Part shown: positions 1 through 8,578 of the stretch, piece by piece
Layout of the letters: each line of letters opens with the position of its first letter
Numbering within the stretch: the first letter of the stretch is position 1
Made by a program: the position numbers and the translations under genes
Assembly: GCF_001552195.1 (NCBI RefSeq)
Contig: NZ_BCQS01000033.1
Coordinates: forward strand, 50,633 to 114,632
Length of the DNA: 64,000 nt
Origin: Actinomadura latina NBRC 106108
GTDB taxonomy: Bacteria > Actinomycetota > Actinomycetes > Streptosporangiales > Streptosporangiaceae
Reading direction: 5' to 3'
The notes under the pieces: generated by a model
Seen by the model: only the letters and a program-made list of their open reading frames with translations
Told to the model about the DNA's origin: nothing
Database searches by the model: none

Positions 1-1
1 C

Positions 2-610
2 CCGGAGTCGCAGACGTGCTGCGGCCAGATGCACCTCAACACCGGGTACCGGCGGGAGGCGCTGCGCCTGGTGAAGGGTTTCGCGGAGACGTTCGAGCCG
101 TACGAGGCGATCGTGGCGCCGTCCGCGTCGTGCGCGGCGATGGTCCGCGAGTGGCATCCGAAGCTGGCGCCGCGCACCGCCGGGGTCGCGTCCCGCGTCT
201 ACGAGCTGTCGGAGTTCCTGGTGGACGTCCTCGGCGTCACCGACGTCGGCGCCTGGTTCCCGCACCGCGTCACCTACCATCCGACCTGCCACTCGCTGCG
301 CATGCTGCACGTCGGCGACCGTCCGCTGCGGCTGCTGCGCGAGGTCCGCGGCATCGACCTGGCCGACCTGCCGGACGCGGCCGAGTGCTGCGGCTTCGGC
401 GGGACGTTCGCGCTGAAGAACTCCGAGGTGTCGGCGGCGATGTGCGCCGACAAGATCACCGCCGTCCGGGAGACGAGGGCCGAGGTGCTGTGCGCGGCGG
501 ACAACTCGTGCCTGATGCACATCGGCGGCGCCCTCACCCGCACCCGCGCGGGGGTGCGGACGATCCACCTGGCCGAGATCCTCGCGTCGACCGAGGAGGA
601 CCCCTCATGA
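2..610 (+). CDS. lutA: L-lactate utilisation protein LutA, 5' truncated by window edge
   Basis: C-terminal 202 residues of a LutA-type (Fe-S)-binding protein; the reading frame is open from base 2, so the true start lies outside the window and the Met at base 29 is internal. Two cysteine-rich CCG-domain signatures are visible: TCCGQ at the very start (end of the first repeat) and, in the second repeat, CHSLR followed by AECCGFGG and a further Cys about 20 residues on. These cysteines hold Fe-S/heterodisulfide-type centres in the family. With LutB and LutC it oxidises L-lactate to pyruvate in the cytoplasm. Its stop overlaps the lutB ATG, and rhaB follows lutC, so lactate here probably comes from L-rhamnose breakdown via lactaldehyde (inference from context). 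Confidence 0.9.
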   Translation, partial: PESQTCCGQMHLNTGYRREALRLVKGFAETFEPYEAIVAPSASCAAMVREWHPKLAPRTAGVASRVYELSEFLVDVLGVTDVGAWFPHRVTYHPTCHSLRMLHVGDRPLRLLREVRGIDLADLPDAAECCGFGGTFALKNSEVSAAMCADKITAVRETRAEVLCAADNSCLMHIGGALTRTRAGVRTIHLAEILASTEEDPS

Positions 611-2106
611 CGAGCGAAGCGCACCGGGGGGCGCGGGGGGCCGTCCCCCCGCGAGAGACGGGTGCCATGCCCACGTACGTCGGGATGCCGTCGTTCCCGG
701 ACGCGGCGCGGCGGGCCGTGGCCGACACGCGGCTGCGCGGCAACCTCGCGCACGCGACCACCACGATCCGGGACAAGCGCGCCGGCGCGGTCGCCGAGCT
801 GGCCGACTGGCCCGCGCTGCGCGAGGCGGGCAAGCAGATCAAGGACCACGTCCTGGCGAACCTCGGCCACTACCTCCGGCTGCTGGAGGAGAAGGTGACC
901 GAGGCCGGCGGGACGGTGCACTGGGCACGGGACGCCGGCGAGGCCAACCGGATCGTCGCGGACCTGGTGAAGGCGACCGGCGAGACGGAGGTCGTCAAGG
1001 TCAAGTCGATGGCCACGCAGGAGATCGGCCTCAACGAGTTCCTCGCCGCGGAGGGCATCACCGCCTACGAGACCGACCTCGCCGAGCTGATCGTGCAGCT
1101 CGGGGACGACCGGCCGTCGCACATCCTCGTCCCGGCCATCCACCGGAACCGCTCCGACATCCGCGACATCTTCCTGCGCGCGATGGACGACGCCCCCGAG
1201 GGCCTGACCGACTCCCCCGCCGCGCTCGCGGAGGCGGCGCGGCGGCACCTGCGCGCCAAGTTCCTGTCGGCGAAGGTCGGGGTGTCCGGCGTGAACTTCG
1301 CGGTCGCCGACACCGGCACGCTCGTCGTCCTGGAGTCGGAGGGCAACGGGCGGATGTGCCTGACGCTCCCCGAGACCCTCATCTCGGTGATGGGCGTGGA
1401 GAAGATCGTGCCCAGCTGGCGGGACCTGGAGGTGTTCCTGCAGCTGCTGCCCCGCTCGTCCACGGCCGAGCGGATGAACCCCTACACCTCCGCCTGGACG
1501 GGCGTCTCCCCCGGCGACGGCCCGCGCGACTTCCACCTCGTCCTGCTGGACAACGGCCGCACCGCCACCCTCGCCGACGAGGTGGGCCGGCAGGCGCTGC
1601 GCTGCATCCGCTGCTCGGCGTGCCTGAACGTGTGCCCGGTCTACCAGCGCGCGGGCGGCCACGCCTACGGGTCGCCGTATCCGGGGCCGATCGGCGCGAT
1701 CCTGTCACCGCAGATCAGAGGCATCGGGTCGGACGTGGACGCGTCCCTGCCCTACGCGTCGTCGCTGTGCGGGGCGTGCTTCGAGGTGTGCCCGGTCGCG
1801 ATCGACATCCCGGAGGTCCTCGTCCACCTGCGGGCGCGGGCCGTGGAGAAGGGCCCGCGCCATCCGCTGGAGCGGGTGGCGATGGCGGCGGCCGGATGGA
1901 CGCTGCGCTCCCCCACGCGGCTCGGGCTCGCGCAGCGCGCCGCGTCCGCGAGCCGCCGCGTGGTGGCGCGCGGCGGCCGGATCCGGCGGCTGCCCGGCCC
2001 GCTGAGCGCCTGGACCGAGACGCGGGACGCGCCCGCCCCGCCGCCGGAGTCGTTCCGCGCCTGGTGGGCCCGCACGGACGGCGGCCGCGAGGAGGACGGC
2101 GAGTGA
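607..2106 (+). CDS. lutB: L-lactate utilisation iron-sulfur protein LutB
   Basis: LutB subunit (499 aa) of the LutABC L-lactate oxidation complex. The N-terminal two thirds is a LUD domain; around residue 335 comes a ferredoxin-like pair of 4Fe-4S motifs (CIRCSACLNVCP, then CGACFEVCP about 50 residues later), followed by the usual Arg-rich C-terminal tail. The ATG at 607 overlaps the lutA stop (ATGA) and has a GGAGG seven bases upstream at 595-599, which favours this start. Homology to the family only begins near a second ATG at 667 (MPTYVGMPSF), so 667 is the alternative. The stop overlaps the GTG of lutC, implying translational coupling along the operon. Confidence 0.92.
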   Translation: MTSEAHRGARGAVPPRETGAMPTYVGMPSFPDAARRAVADTRLRGNLAHATTTIRDKRAGAVAELADWPALREAGKQIKDHVLANLGHYLRLLEEKVTEAGGTVHWARDAGEANRIVADLVKATGETEVVKVKSMATQEIGLNEFLAAEGITAYETDLAELIVQLGDDRPSHILVPAIHRNRSDIRDIFLRAMDDAPEGLTDSPAALAEAARRHLRAKFLSAKVGVSGVNFAVADTGTLVVLESEGNGRMCLTLPETLISVMGVEKIVPSWRDLEVFLQLLPRSSTAERMNPYTSAWTGVSPGDGPRDFHLVLLDNGRTATLADEVGRQALRCIRCSACLNVCPVYQRAGGHAYGSPYPGPIGAILSPQIRGIGSDVDASLPYASSLCGACFEVCPVAIDIPEVLVHLRARAVEKGPRHPLERVAMAAAGWTLRSPTRLGLAQRAASASRRVVARGGRIRRLPGPLSAWTETRDAPAPPPESFRAWWARTDGGREEDGE

Positions 2107-2723
2107 ACGCCCGCGAGGAGATCCTGCGCCGCATCGAGGGGATCGTCCCCACCCGCCCGGCGGCCGAGGTCGCGGCCTCCTACGACCGGATCGACCGCTC
2201 CTACCTGCGCCGCCACCACGAGGACGGCGTCCTCGGCCTGTTCGCCGAGCGGGTCGCCGACTACCGCGCGACGGTCCTGCGGGTGTCCGCGCGGGAGGTG
2301 GCCTCGGCGGTCGCGGAGCGGCTGTCGGCCCGGCCCGGCCCGTACGGCGTCCCGGCCGGCCTGCCCGCGGAGTGGACGTCCGCGACGGACGCCGAGCTCG
2401 TCCGCGACTTCTCCGTGGCGTCCCTCGACCGTGTGGCGGGCGCCGTCACCGGCTGCGCCGCCGCGATCGCGGAGACCGGCACGATCGTCCTGGACCACGG
2501 CGCCGCGCAGGGGCCGCGCGCCCTGTCGCTCGTGCCCGACTACCACCTGATCGTGGTGCTCGCCGAGCAGGTCGCGCCGGACGTGCCGGAGGCGCTCGAA
2601 CGCCTGGACCCGTCGCGTCCGCTGACGTTCGTGTCGGGCCCGTCGGCGACGAGCGACATCGAGCTCTCCCGCGTGGAGGGCGTGCACGGGCCCCGCACGC
2701 TGGAGGTCCTGGTCGTCCAATGA
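2103..2723 (+). CDS. lutC: L-lactate utilisation protein LutC (LUD domain)
   Basis: LutC subunit (206 aa), a LUD-domain protein. The GTG start overlaps the lutB stop by four bases (GTGA), and its own TGA overlaps the rhaB ATG, so the four genes are read as one tightly coupled operon. Family hallmarks: the central AAIAETGTI and the following PDYHLIVV strand, and a C-terminal segment GPSATSDIE...GVHGPRTLEV typical of LutC/YkgG. It acts with LutA and LutB in cytoplasmic lactate oxidation to pyruvate. No damage is seen and length is usual for the family. Confidence 0.92.
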   Translation: MNAREEILRRIEGIVPTRPAAEVAASYDRIDRSYLRRHHEDGVLGLFAERVADYRATVLRVSAREVASAVAERLSARPGPYGVPAGLPAEWTSATDAELVRDFSVASLDRVAGAVTGCAAAIAETGTIVLDHGAAQGPRALSLVPDYHLIVVLAEQVAPDVPEALERLDPSRPLTFVSGPSATSDIELSRVEGVHGPRTLEVLVVQ

Positions 2724-4153
2724 GCGCCACGACTTTCGCGGCCGTCGACCTGGGCGCGTCCAGCGGCCGCGTGATGGCCGGGCGCGTCGGACCCGGCACC
2801 CTCGAACTGGAGGAGATCCGCCGGTTCCCGAACCGCCCCGTCCGGGTCAACGGCACCCTGCACTGGGACATTCTCGGCCTCTACGGCAACGTCCTCGACG
2901 GGCTGCGCGCCGTGCCGGCCGGGGCGGCGTCGGCCGGGATCGACTCGTGGGCGGTCGACTACGGGCTGCTCGACGCGAACGGCGCCCTGCTCGGCAACCC
3001 CGTCCACTACCGCGACGCCCGCACCGACGGCGTGATGGACCGCGTCCGCGCCGACCTGGGCGACGACGTCCTCTACCGGGCGTCCGGCCTGCAGTTCCTC
3101 CCGTTCAACACGATCTACCAGCTCGTGGCGGACGACCTGTCGCGGGCGGGCACGCTGCTGCTCATCCCCGACCTGCTGGCCTTCTGGCTCACGGGCGAGA
3201 TCGGCGCCGAGCGCACCAACGCGTCCACGACCGGCCTGCTGGACGTGCGCGACGGCACCTGGTCGCAGGATCTGCTGGGCCGTCTCGGCCTCCCCGCGGA
3301 GATCCTCCCGGAGCTGCGCGACCCCGGGTCGGTGATCGGGACCCTCCGCCCGGACGTGGCGGCCGAGACCGGCCACGGCGCGCTCCCCGTCACGGCCGTC
3401 GGCTCCCACGACACCGCGTCCGCGGTCGCCGCCGTCCCCGCCGCCACCGATCGTTTCGGCTACATCTCGTGCGGCACCTGGTCGCTGGTCGGCGTCGAGC
3501 TGGGCGCGCCCGTGCTGACCGACGCGAGCCGCGAGGCCAACTTCACCAACGAGGTCGGAGTCGACGGGACGGTCCGCTACCTGCGCAACGTGATGGGCCT
3601 GTGGCTGCTCCAGGAGTCCCTGCGGACCTGGGGCGGCCCCGGCCTGGCCGCCCTGCTCGCCGAGGCCGCCCGCCTCCCCGGCCTGCGCTCGCTGATCGAC
3701 CCCGACGACCCGGAGTTCCTGCCGCCCGGCGACATGCCGTCCCGGATCGCCGCGCACTGCCGGCGGCGCGGGTACCCCGAGCCGTCCACCCGCGCGGAGA
3801 CCGTCCGCTGCATCATGGACAGCCTCGCCCTGGCGCACCGCGCCACGCTGCGCCAGGCCGCGGCCCTGTCCGGCGCCGGCGTCGAGGTCGTCCACCTGGT
3901 GGGCGGCGGCAGCCGCAACGACCTGCTGTGCCGGCTGACCGCCGACGCCTGCGGGATCCCGGTCGTGGCGGGTCCGGTCGAGGCGACGGCCCTCGGGAAC
4001 GTGCTGGCCCAGGCCCGCGCCCACGGCGCCGTCAAGGACCTGGCCGAGTCGCGCGCCCTGGTCGCGGCCACCCAGGACGTGCGCCGGTACAGCCCTTCGG
4101 GGGACGGCGCCCGGTGGCGGGAGGCCGCCGTCCGCCTCGGCCTGGAAACCTGA
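2720..4153 (+). CDS. rhaB: Rhamnulokinase (FGGY kinase)
   Basis: FGGY-family sugar kinase (477 aa) best matched to rhamnulokinase, which phosphorylates L-rhamnulose to L-rhamnulose 1-phosphate. It opens with the phosphate-binding segment AAVDLGASSGRVMAG, has GIDSWAVDYGLLD in the N-terminal lobe, and in the C-terminal lobe SHDTASAVA, SCGTWSLVG and the adenosine motif VGGGSRNDLLCRLTAD. ATGA overlap with lutC puts it at the end of a lut-rha operon; aldolase products of this pathway (lactaldehyde, then lactate) would feed LutABC. The upstream isomerase/aldolase genes expected for the pathway would lie outside the window. Confidence 0.9.
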   Translation: MSATTFAAVDLGASSGRVMAGRVGPGTLELEEIRRFPNRPVRVNGTLHWDILGLYGNVLDGLRAVPAGAASAGIDSWAVDYGLLDANGALLGNPVHYRDARTDGVMDRVRADLGDDVLYRASGLQFLPFNTIYQLVADDLSRAGTLLLIPDLLAFWLTGEIGAERTNASTTGLLDVRDGTWSQDLLGRLGLPAEILPELRDPGSVIGTLRPDVAAETGHGALPVTAVGSHDTASAVAAVPAATDRFGYISCGTWSLVGVELGAPVLTDASREANFTNEVGVDGTVRYLRNVMGLWLLQESLRTWGGPGLAALLAEAARLPGLRSLIDPDDPEFLPPGDMPSRIAAHCRRRGYPEPSTRAETVRCIMDSLALAHRATLRQAAALSGAGVEVVHLVGGGSRNDLLCRLTADACGIPVVAGPVEATALGNVLAQARAHGAVKDLAESRALVAATQDVRRYSPSGDGARWREAAVRLGLET

Positions 4154-4200
4154 GGGGTTCTCCGGATGTCACGGGGCCGCGACGGTTTACCCACCCGAGG

Positions 4201-4206
4201 TTGACA
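4201..4206 (+). promoter_or_regulatory. Possible -35 element upstream of the LuxR-type regulator
   Basis: TTGACA stands alone in the 245-base gap after rhaB. The region 18-22 bases downstream (TTCATAGCTA) offers only a weak -10, so this is a tentative promoter for the regulator gene that starts at 4399. It would imply a leader of more than 150 bases that includes the inverted repeat at 4299-4328. Confidence 0.3.
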
Positions 4207-4298
4207 CGGGGCTTGCGAAGGCCGTTCATAGCTATGTACACACGGTCACTGAGGAGGCCACCCCGTCGGGATCACCTGCGGTCGGGGGCGTGTTGCCC

Positions 4299-4328
4299 CA
4301 CCTTATTGACGTTCCACCCGATAAGGTG
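4299..4328. promoter_or_regulatory. Perfect inverted repeat (operator or leader hairpin) before luxR-type gene
   Basis: CACCTTAT at 4299-4306 and ATAAGGTG at 4321-4328 are exact inverted copies with a 14-base spacer, lying 70 bases before the GTG of the large regulator. AT content is locally higher than in the surroundings. It could be an operator for that regulator or a partner, or an RNA hairpin in its leader; the sequence alone does not decide. Confidence 0.4.
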
Positions 4329-4398
4329 AATCCCGCAATTCTCAGGACCACAACGAGAACATGATCACGGCGTATCGACCGCCTGTCGCTGTTGGGAT

Positions 4399-7335
4399 GT
4401 GGACATGCAGGGTCGTGCGGCGCGCGAGGCCGGAGGCTCCGGCAACGCTCCGCTGATCGGCCGACGGGACGCGCTGCAGGAGATCGGCCGCGTCCTGGAC
4501 GCGGCCGCGGGCGGCTACGGCTTCCTCGCCATGGTCGGCGAGCCCGGCGCCGGCAAGACACGGCTGCTGAACGAGCTCGCGGACGGCGCGATCGCGCGGG
4601 ACCTGCCGTTCGTGGCGGGGCGCGCGGCCGAGTTCGAGCAGGAGATGCCGTTCGGCGCCGTGGTCGACGCGCTCGACGACCGCCTCGAAGAGCGCACCCC
4701 GGCCCTGCCCCCGGGGGCGCTGCGGCTGCTCGGGACGGTGTTCCCCGCGCTGGCCGACCTCGCCGGCGATGCGCCGCTGGCCTCGCCGGAGTCCCAGGTG
4801 GCGCGGTACCAGCTGCACCGGACCGTCCGGCATCTGCTGGAGGAGCTGGCCGAGCCGTCCGGGCTGGTGCTGATCCTGGACGACCTGCACTGGGCCGACG
4901 ACGCGACGATCGAGCTGCTGGACCACCTGGTCCGGCACCCGCCGCGCGCGCGGGTGCTGGTCGCGGTCGCCTACCGGCCGGCGCAGGCGTCGCCGCGGCT
5001 GGCGGCGCTGGTGGACGCGGCCGGCCCGCAGGGCGTGCGGGTGGCGGTCGACCCGCTCACGCAGAGCGAGGTGCGCGAGTTCCTCGGCCCGGACGTCAGC
5101 CGGTCGCGGTGCGAGTCGCTGTTCAAGGCCAGCGGCGGCAACCCGTTCTACCTGGAGGCGCTGGCCAAGATGGACGCCGGCGCCGCGCCCGTGGCCGGCA
5201 ACGGCCTGGACCGGCACTGGGAGAAGGGCATCGCGAACCTGACCGAGGTGCCGCCGGCGGTGCGGGCGGCGCTGCAGGTGGAGCTGAGCGCGCTGCCGCC
5301 GCAGGCGCTGGCGATGGCGCGCGGCGCCGCCGTCGCCGCCGACGTGTTCGAACCCGCCCTCGCCGCCGTCGCCGCGGAGATGGAGCCCGACGACGCGCTC
5401 ACCGCGCTGGACGTGCTGACCGGCCACGACGTGGTGCGGCCCGCGCCGGGCGGCCGGTTCCGGTTCCGGCATCCGCTGGTCCGGCACATCGCCTACGCCT
5501 CGACGGCGGCGGGCTGGCGGATCGCGGCGCACTCGCGGGTCGCGGCGCGGCTCGCCGACCTGGGCGCCCCGGCGGCCGTCCGCGCCCACCACGTGGTGCG
5601 GTCGGCGCGGTTCGGCGACGCCGAGGCGATCCGGACGCTGGTGGAGGCCGCCCGCGTCGTCGCGCAGCAGGCGCCCGGCACCGCCGCGTACTGGCTGCAG
5701 GCCGCGCTGGACCTGATGCCCGACACCCCCGGCGACGCCTACCCCGACCGCGTCGAGCTGCTGGTCGAGCTGACCTTCATGCAGGCCGTCAGCGGCCGCG
5801 CCGAGGAGGGCCAGGAGACCGCCAGGACCCTGCTCGGGCTGCTGCCGCCGGGCGACATCGTCCGGCGCGCGCGGACCGTGCACATGTGCGCGATCATGGA
5901 GCGGCAGCTCGGCCGCATCCACGAGGCCCGCGCCATCGTCCTGGACGAGCTGCGCCGCATCACCGACCGGCAGACCCCCGAGGCGGTCCTGCTGCGGATC
6001 CGGCTGGTCGCCGACCGCATCCAGCGGATCGACACGCGCGGATCGCACGCGATCCTGGAGACGATCCCGGACAGCGCCCCCGGCTGGGGCCCGGGGCTGA
6101 CGGCGGCCGTCGCGGCGATGCGCCCGATGGTCGCCTACGGGCGCGGCGAGGTCGAGGAGGCCATCGGCTACGCGCAGGCCGCCGACCAGCTGTTCTCCGC
6201 CGCGTCCGGCAACGACTTCGCCGACTGCCTGGACTGCTTCGCCTGGCTGGTGTTCGCCGAGTGCTTCCTCGGCATGTACGACGAGGCGCTGCGGCACGCC
6301 GAGCGGCTGGTGTCGATCACCCGGATGACCGGGCAGACGTTCATCCTGGGCTACATGCTGGCCGGGCAGTCCCGCGTCCTGGCGCTGCTGGGGCGGCTGG
6401 AGGAGGCCGCCGCCGCCGCCGACGAGGCCACCGCGGTCGGCCGCGACCTGCGCTCGCAGGAGGTCCTGGCCTACGGGCTGATCCAGCAGTGCCTGACCGC
6501 GTCCTGGATGGGCGACCACGAGCGCGCGCTGCGGGCCGGGGACGAGGCCGTCGCCAACGACACCGGCTCGGGCGAGTGGTGGACGCACATGGCGCACGTC
6601 GCCCGCGCCATCGCGGTGGTCAACGAGGGCCGGCTGGAGGAGGGCGCCACCGCGCTGATCCAGGCGTGCGGCACCGGCGACCAGGGCCTGGACTTCGGCA
6701 CGCTCGGCAGCTGCGCCGAAGCCCTCGCCTGCGTCCGGGCGGCGCAGGACGACGCCGACGCCGCGAACTGGGCCGACATCGCCGAGGCGATCGCCAACCC
6801 GGCGCTGACCGGCGACGTCGGCCTGGCCAGGCTGACCCGCGCGCACGCGCTGCGCGCCGGCGACCCGGCCGCGTCGGCGGCGCTGGCGGCGGAGGCCGCC
6901 GACCTGCTCACCAAGGCGGGGCGGCGGCCGGAGGCGGGCCGCGCCGAGCTGGCCGCCGGGCTCGCGCACGCCGCCGCCGGCGACCGCACCGCGGCCCGGG
7001 AGCGGCTGCGCGCCGCCGCGGAGATCTTCGAGTCCTGCGGGATGTCGGGGCTGCACGCGCAGGTCGTCCGCGAGCAGCGCCGCCTCGGCGTCCGGGTGGC
7101 GTCCGCCGGCGCGGCCGCGAAGACCGGCAAGGCCGGGAAGGACCTGCCGTTCGGGCTGTCGCCGCGCGAGCACGAGATCGCGCTGCTGGTCGCCGACGGC
7201 CTCGGCAACCAGCGGATCGCCGAGCGGCTCTACCTCAGCGTCCGGACGGTCGAGACCCATCTGTCCCGCGTCTTCGCCAAGATCGGCGTCTCCTCGCGGG
7301 TCGGCGTCGCGACCGCTATGAACCGTTCCGAGTAG
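4399..7335 (+). CDS. LuxR-family ATPase transcriptional regulator (LAL type)
   Basis: Large ATP-binding LuxR-type regulator (978 aa). Order of parts: AAA/STAND-type ATPase at the N-terminus with Walker A GEPGAGKT at residues 47-54 and Walker B LVLILDDLHWADD near 155; a long alpha-helical TPR-like middle region; and a C-terminal LuxR helix-turn-helix (LSPREHEIA...GNQRIAERLYLSVRTVETHLSRVF). This layout is that of LAL regulators, which switch on nearby catabolic or secondary-metabolism genes after ligand and ATP binding. GTG start chosen because the ATPase domain follows at once. The next genes, a hydrolase and a GMC oxidase 135 bases on, are plausible targets (inference). Confidence 0.88.
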   Translation: MDMQGRAAREAGGSGNAPLIGRRDALQEIGRVLDAAAGGYGFLAMVGEPGAGKTRLLNELADGAIARDLPFVAGRAAEFEQEMPFGAVVDALDDRLEERTPALPPGALRLLGTVFPALADLAGDAPLASPESQVARYQLHRTVRHLLEELAEPSGLVLILDDLHWADDATIELLDHLVRHPPRARVLVAVAYRPAQASPRLAALVDAAGPQGVRVAVDPLTQSEVREFLGPDVSRSRCESLFKASGGNPFYLEALAKMDAGAAPVAGNGLDRHWEKGIANLTEVPPAVRAALQVELSALPPQALAMARGAAVAADVFEPALAAVAAEMEPDDALTALDVLTGHDVVRPAPGGRFRFRHPLVRHIAYASTAAGWRIAAHSRVAARLADLGAPAAVRAHHVVRSARFGDAEAIRTLVEAARVVAQQAPGTAAYWLQAALDLMPDTPGDAYPDRVELLVELTFMQAVSGRAEEGQETARTLLGLLPPGDIVRRARTVHMCAIMERQLGRIHEARAIVLDELRRITDRQTPEAVLLRIRLVADRIQRIDTRGSHAILETIPDSAPGWGPGLTAAVAAMRPMVAYGRGEVEEAIGYAQAADQLFSAASGNDFADCLDCFAWLVFAECFLGMYDEALRHAERLVSITRMTGQTFILGYMLAGQSRVLALLGRLEEAAAAADEATAVGRDLRSQEVLAYGLIQQCLTASWMGDHERALRAGDEAVANDTGSGEWWTHMAHVARAIAVVNEGRLEEGATALIQACGTGDQGLDFGTLGSCAEALACVRAAQDDADAANWADIAEAIANPALTGDVGLARLTRAHALRAGDPAASAALAAEAADLLTKAGRRPEAGRAELAAGLAHAAAGDRTAARERLRAAAEIFESCGMSGLHAQVVREQRRLGVRVASAGAAAKTGKAGKDLPFGLSPREHEIALLVADGLGNQRIAERLYLSVRTVETHLSRVFAKIGVSSRVGVATAMNRSE

Positions 7336-7353
7336 AGCCGACTCTTACTTCAC

Positions 7354-7366
7354 GTACGTCCCGTAC
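7354..7366. promoter_or_regulatory. GTACG-N3-CGTAC palindrome upstream of the hydrolase/oxidase pair
   Basis: A perfect 13-base palindrome, GTACGTCCCGTAC, within an alternating run of CGTA steps, followed by a related CGTAAGTACG at 7389-7398. It sits between the LuxR-type regulator and the hydrolase start. The pattern resembles TetR-type operators, but no TetR gene is adjacent. The GTAC-N3-GTAC operators of the ABC exporter at 17.1 kb are similar, so one regulator acting at both places is possible but unproven. Confidence 0.35.
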
Positions 7367-7469
7367 GTACTGCGGGCCCGCTCGCGCACGTAAGTACGGG
7401 TTCTCCACGATGCCGCGCCGATATCCGTGTTTGGCAAGGTTGGGGCGTCAGGAAGCGGAGGAGACGGAC

Positions 7470-8573
7470 ATGGATGAGCAGCGGATCGCGCGCTTCACGC
7501 ACGCGGGCGTCGCCGACGCCGAGATCTCCGTGCATCCCTTCGCGACCGGCGACGGGCTGGGCCTGAACCTGACCCGGTTCCGCCGCGCCGGCGCCGACCG
7601 CGGCGACGACACCGTCCTGCTGGTGCACGGCCTGACGACGTCCAGCGACATGTACATCATGCCGGAGCACGCCAACATGGTGAACTTCCTGCACGACGCC
7701 GGGTTCGGCGACGTGTGGGCCGTGGACCTGCGCATCAGCGGGCGGTTCCCCTACAACTCCGAGATGCAGCGCCACAACCTCGACTCCCTCGCGCTCTGGG
7801 ACCACCCGGCGGCGCTCGCCGAGCTGCGCCGCCACATCGGCGACAGGCGCCTCCACGTGATCACGCACTGCGTGGGCTCGATCTCGTTCGCGATGGCGCT
7901 GTTCGCCGGCACCGTCACCGGCGTCACCAGCCTGGTCTGCAACAGCGTCGCGCTGACCCCCCGGACCCCGGCCTGGTCGAGGATCAAGCTCGGCTACGGG
8001 CCCGCGCTGATGGAGTACGTCGTGGGGCCCTGCCACCTGGACCCGAGGTACGGGACCGCGCCGGTCATGACGCGCGGCTGGATGCTCGCCAAGGCGGTCG
8101 CGCCGTTCCACCGCGACTGCGCCGAGCCCGCCTGCCACATGCTCAGCTTCATGTGGGGCGGCGGCAAACCGATCTTCACGCACGAGAAGATGTCGCCGGT
8201 CACCCACGGCCGGTTGCCCGACCTGTTCGGGGCCTGCAACGTCAACTACTACCGGCACCTCCACGCGATGGTGAAGGCCGGCCGCGCGGTGAAGTACGAC
8301 CGCCGCGACCCGCGCTTCGCCGCCCTGCCGGACGACTACCTGTCGCGCGCCGCCTCGGTCACGACGCCGATCCTGTTCCTCACCGGAGACCGCAACCACG
8401 TGTTCACCGACTCCAACATCGTCTGCCACCGCACGCTCGAAGAGGCCGCGCCCGGCCTGCACGAGCTGGCGATCCTGCCCGGCTACGGCCACCAGGACCC
8501 GTTCATGGGCCGGTACGCCGATACCGAGGTGTTCCCGCAGGTCGTCGACTTCCTCAAGCGGAAGGCGGGGTGA
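7470..8573 (+). CDS. Alpha/beta hydrolase with a Cys at the nucleophile position
   Basis: Alpha/beta-fold hydrolase (367 aa), co-directional and end-to-end with the GMC oxidase that follows. Fold landmarks are VLLVHGLTTSS (oxyanion region), the nucleophile elbow ITHCVGS with Cys134 where Ser is usual, an acid at Asp307 (LFLTGDRNHVF) and the His at 341 (GYGHQDPFMG). A Cys-His-Asp triad is known from dienelactone hydrolases. In several actinobacteria this domain occurs beside or fused to cholesterol-oxidase-like GMC proteins, so a lipid or sterol ester/lactone substrate is plausible (inference). ATG at 7470 follows a GGAAGCGGAGGAGA ribosome-binding stretch. Substrate unknown. Confidence 0.8.
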   Translation: MDEQRIARFTHAGVADAEISVHPFATGDGLGLNLTRFRRAGADRGDDTVLLVHGLTTSSDMYIMPEHANMVNFLHDAGFGDVWAVDLRISGRFPYNSEMQRHNLDSLALWDHPAALAELRRHIGDRRLHVITHCVGSISFAMALFAGTVTGVTSLVCNSVALTPRTPAWSRIKLGYGPALMEYVVGPCHLDPRYGTAPVMTRGWMLAKAVAPFHRDCAEPACHMLSFMWGGGKPIFTHEKMSPVTHGRLPDLFGACNVNYYRHLHAMVKAGRAVKYDRRDPRFAALPDDYLSRAASVTTPILFLTGDRNHVFTDSNIVCHRTLEEAAPGLHELAILPGYGHQDPFMGRYADTEVFPQVVDFLKRKAG

Positions 8574-8578
8574 TCCTC

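Noticed and set aside
4342..7260. 972-codon open frame on the minus strand opposite the LuxR-type regulator
   Set aside because: It is an antisense shadow in GC-rich DNA: Arg/Gly/Ala/Val/Gln-rich, no domain, and the plus strand has a clear ATPase-HTH protein.
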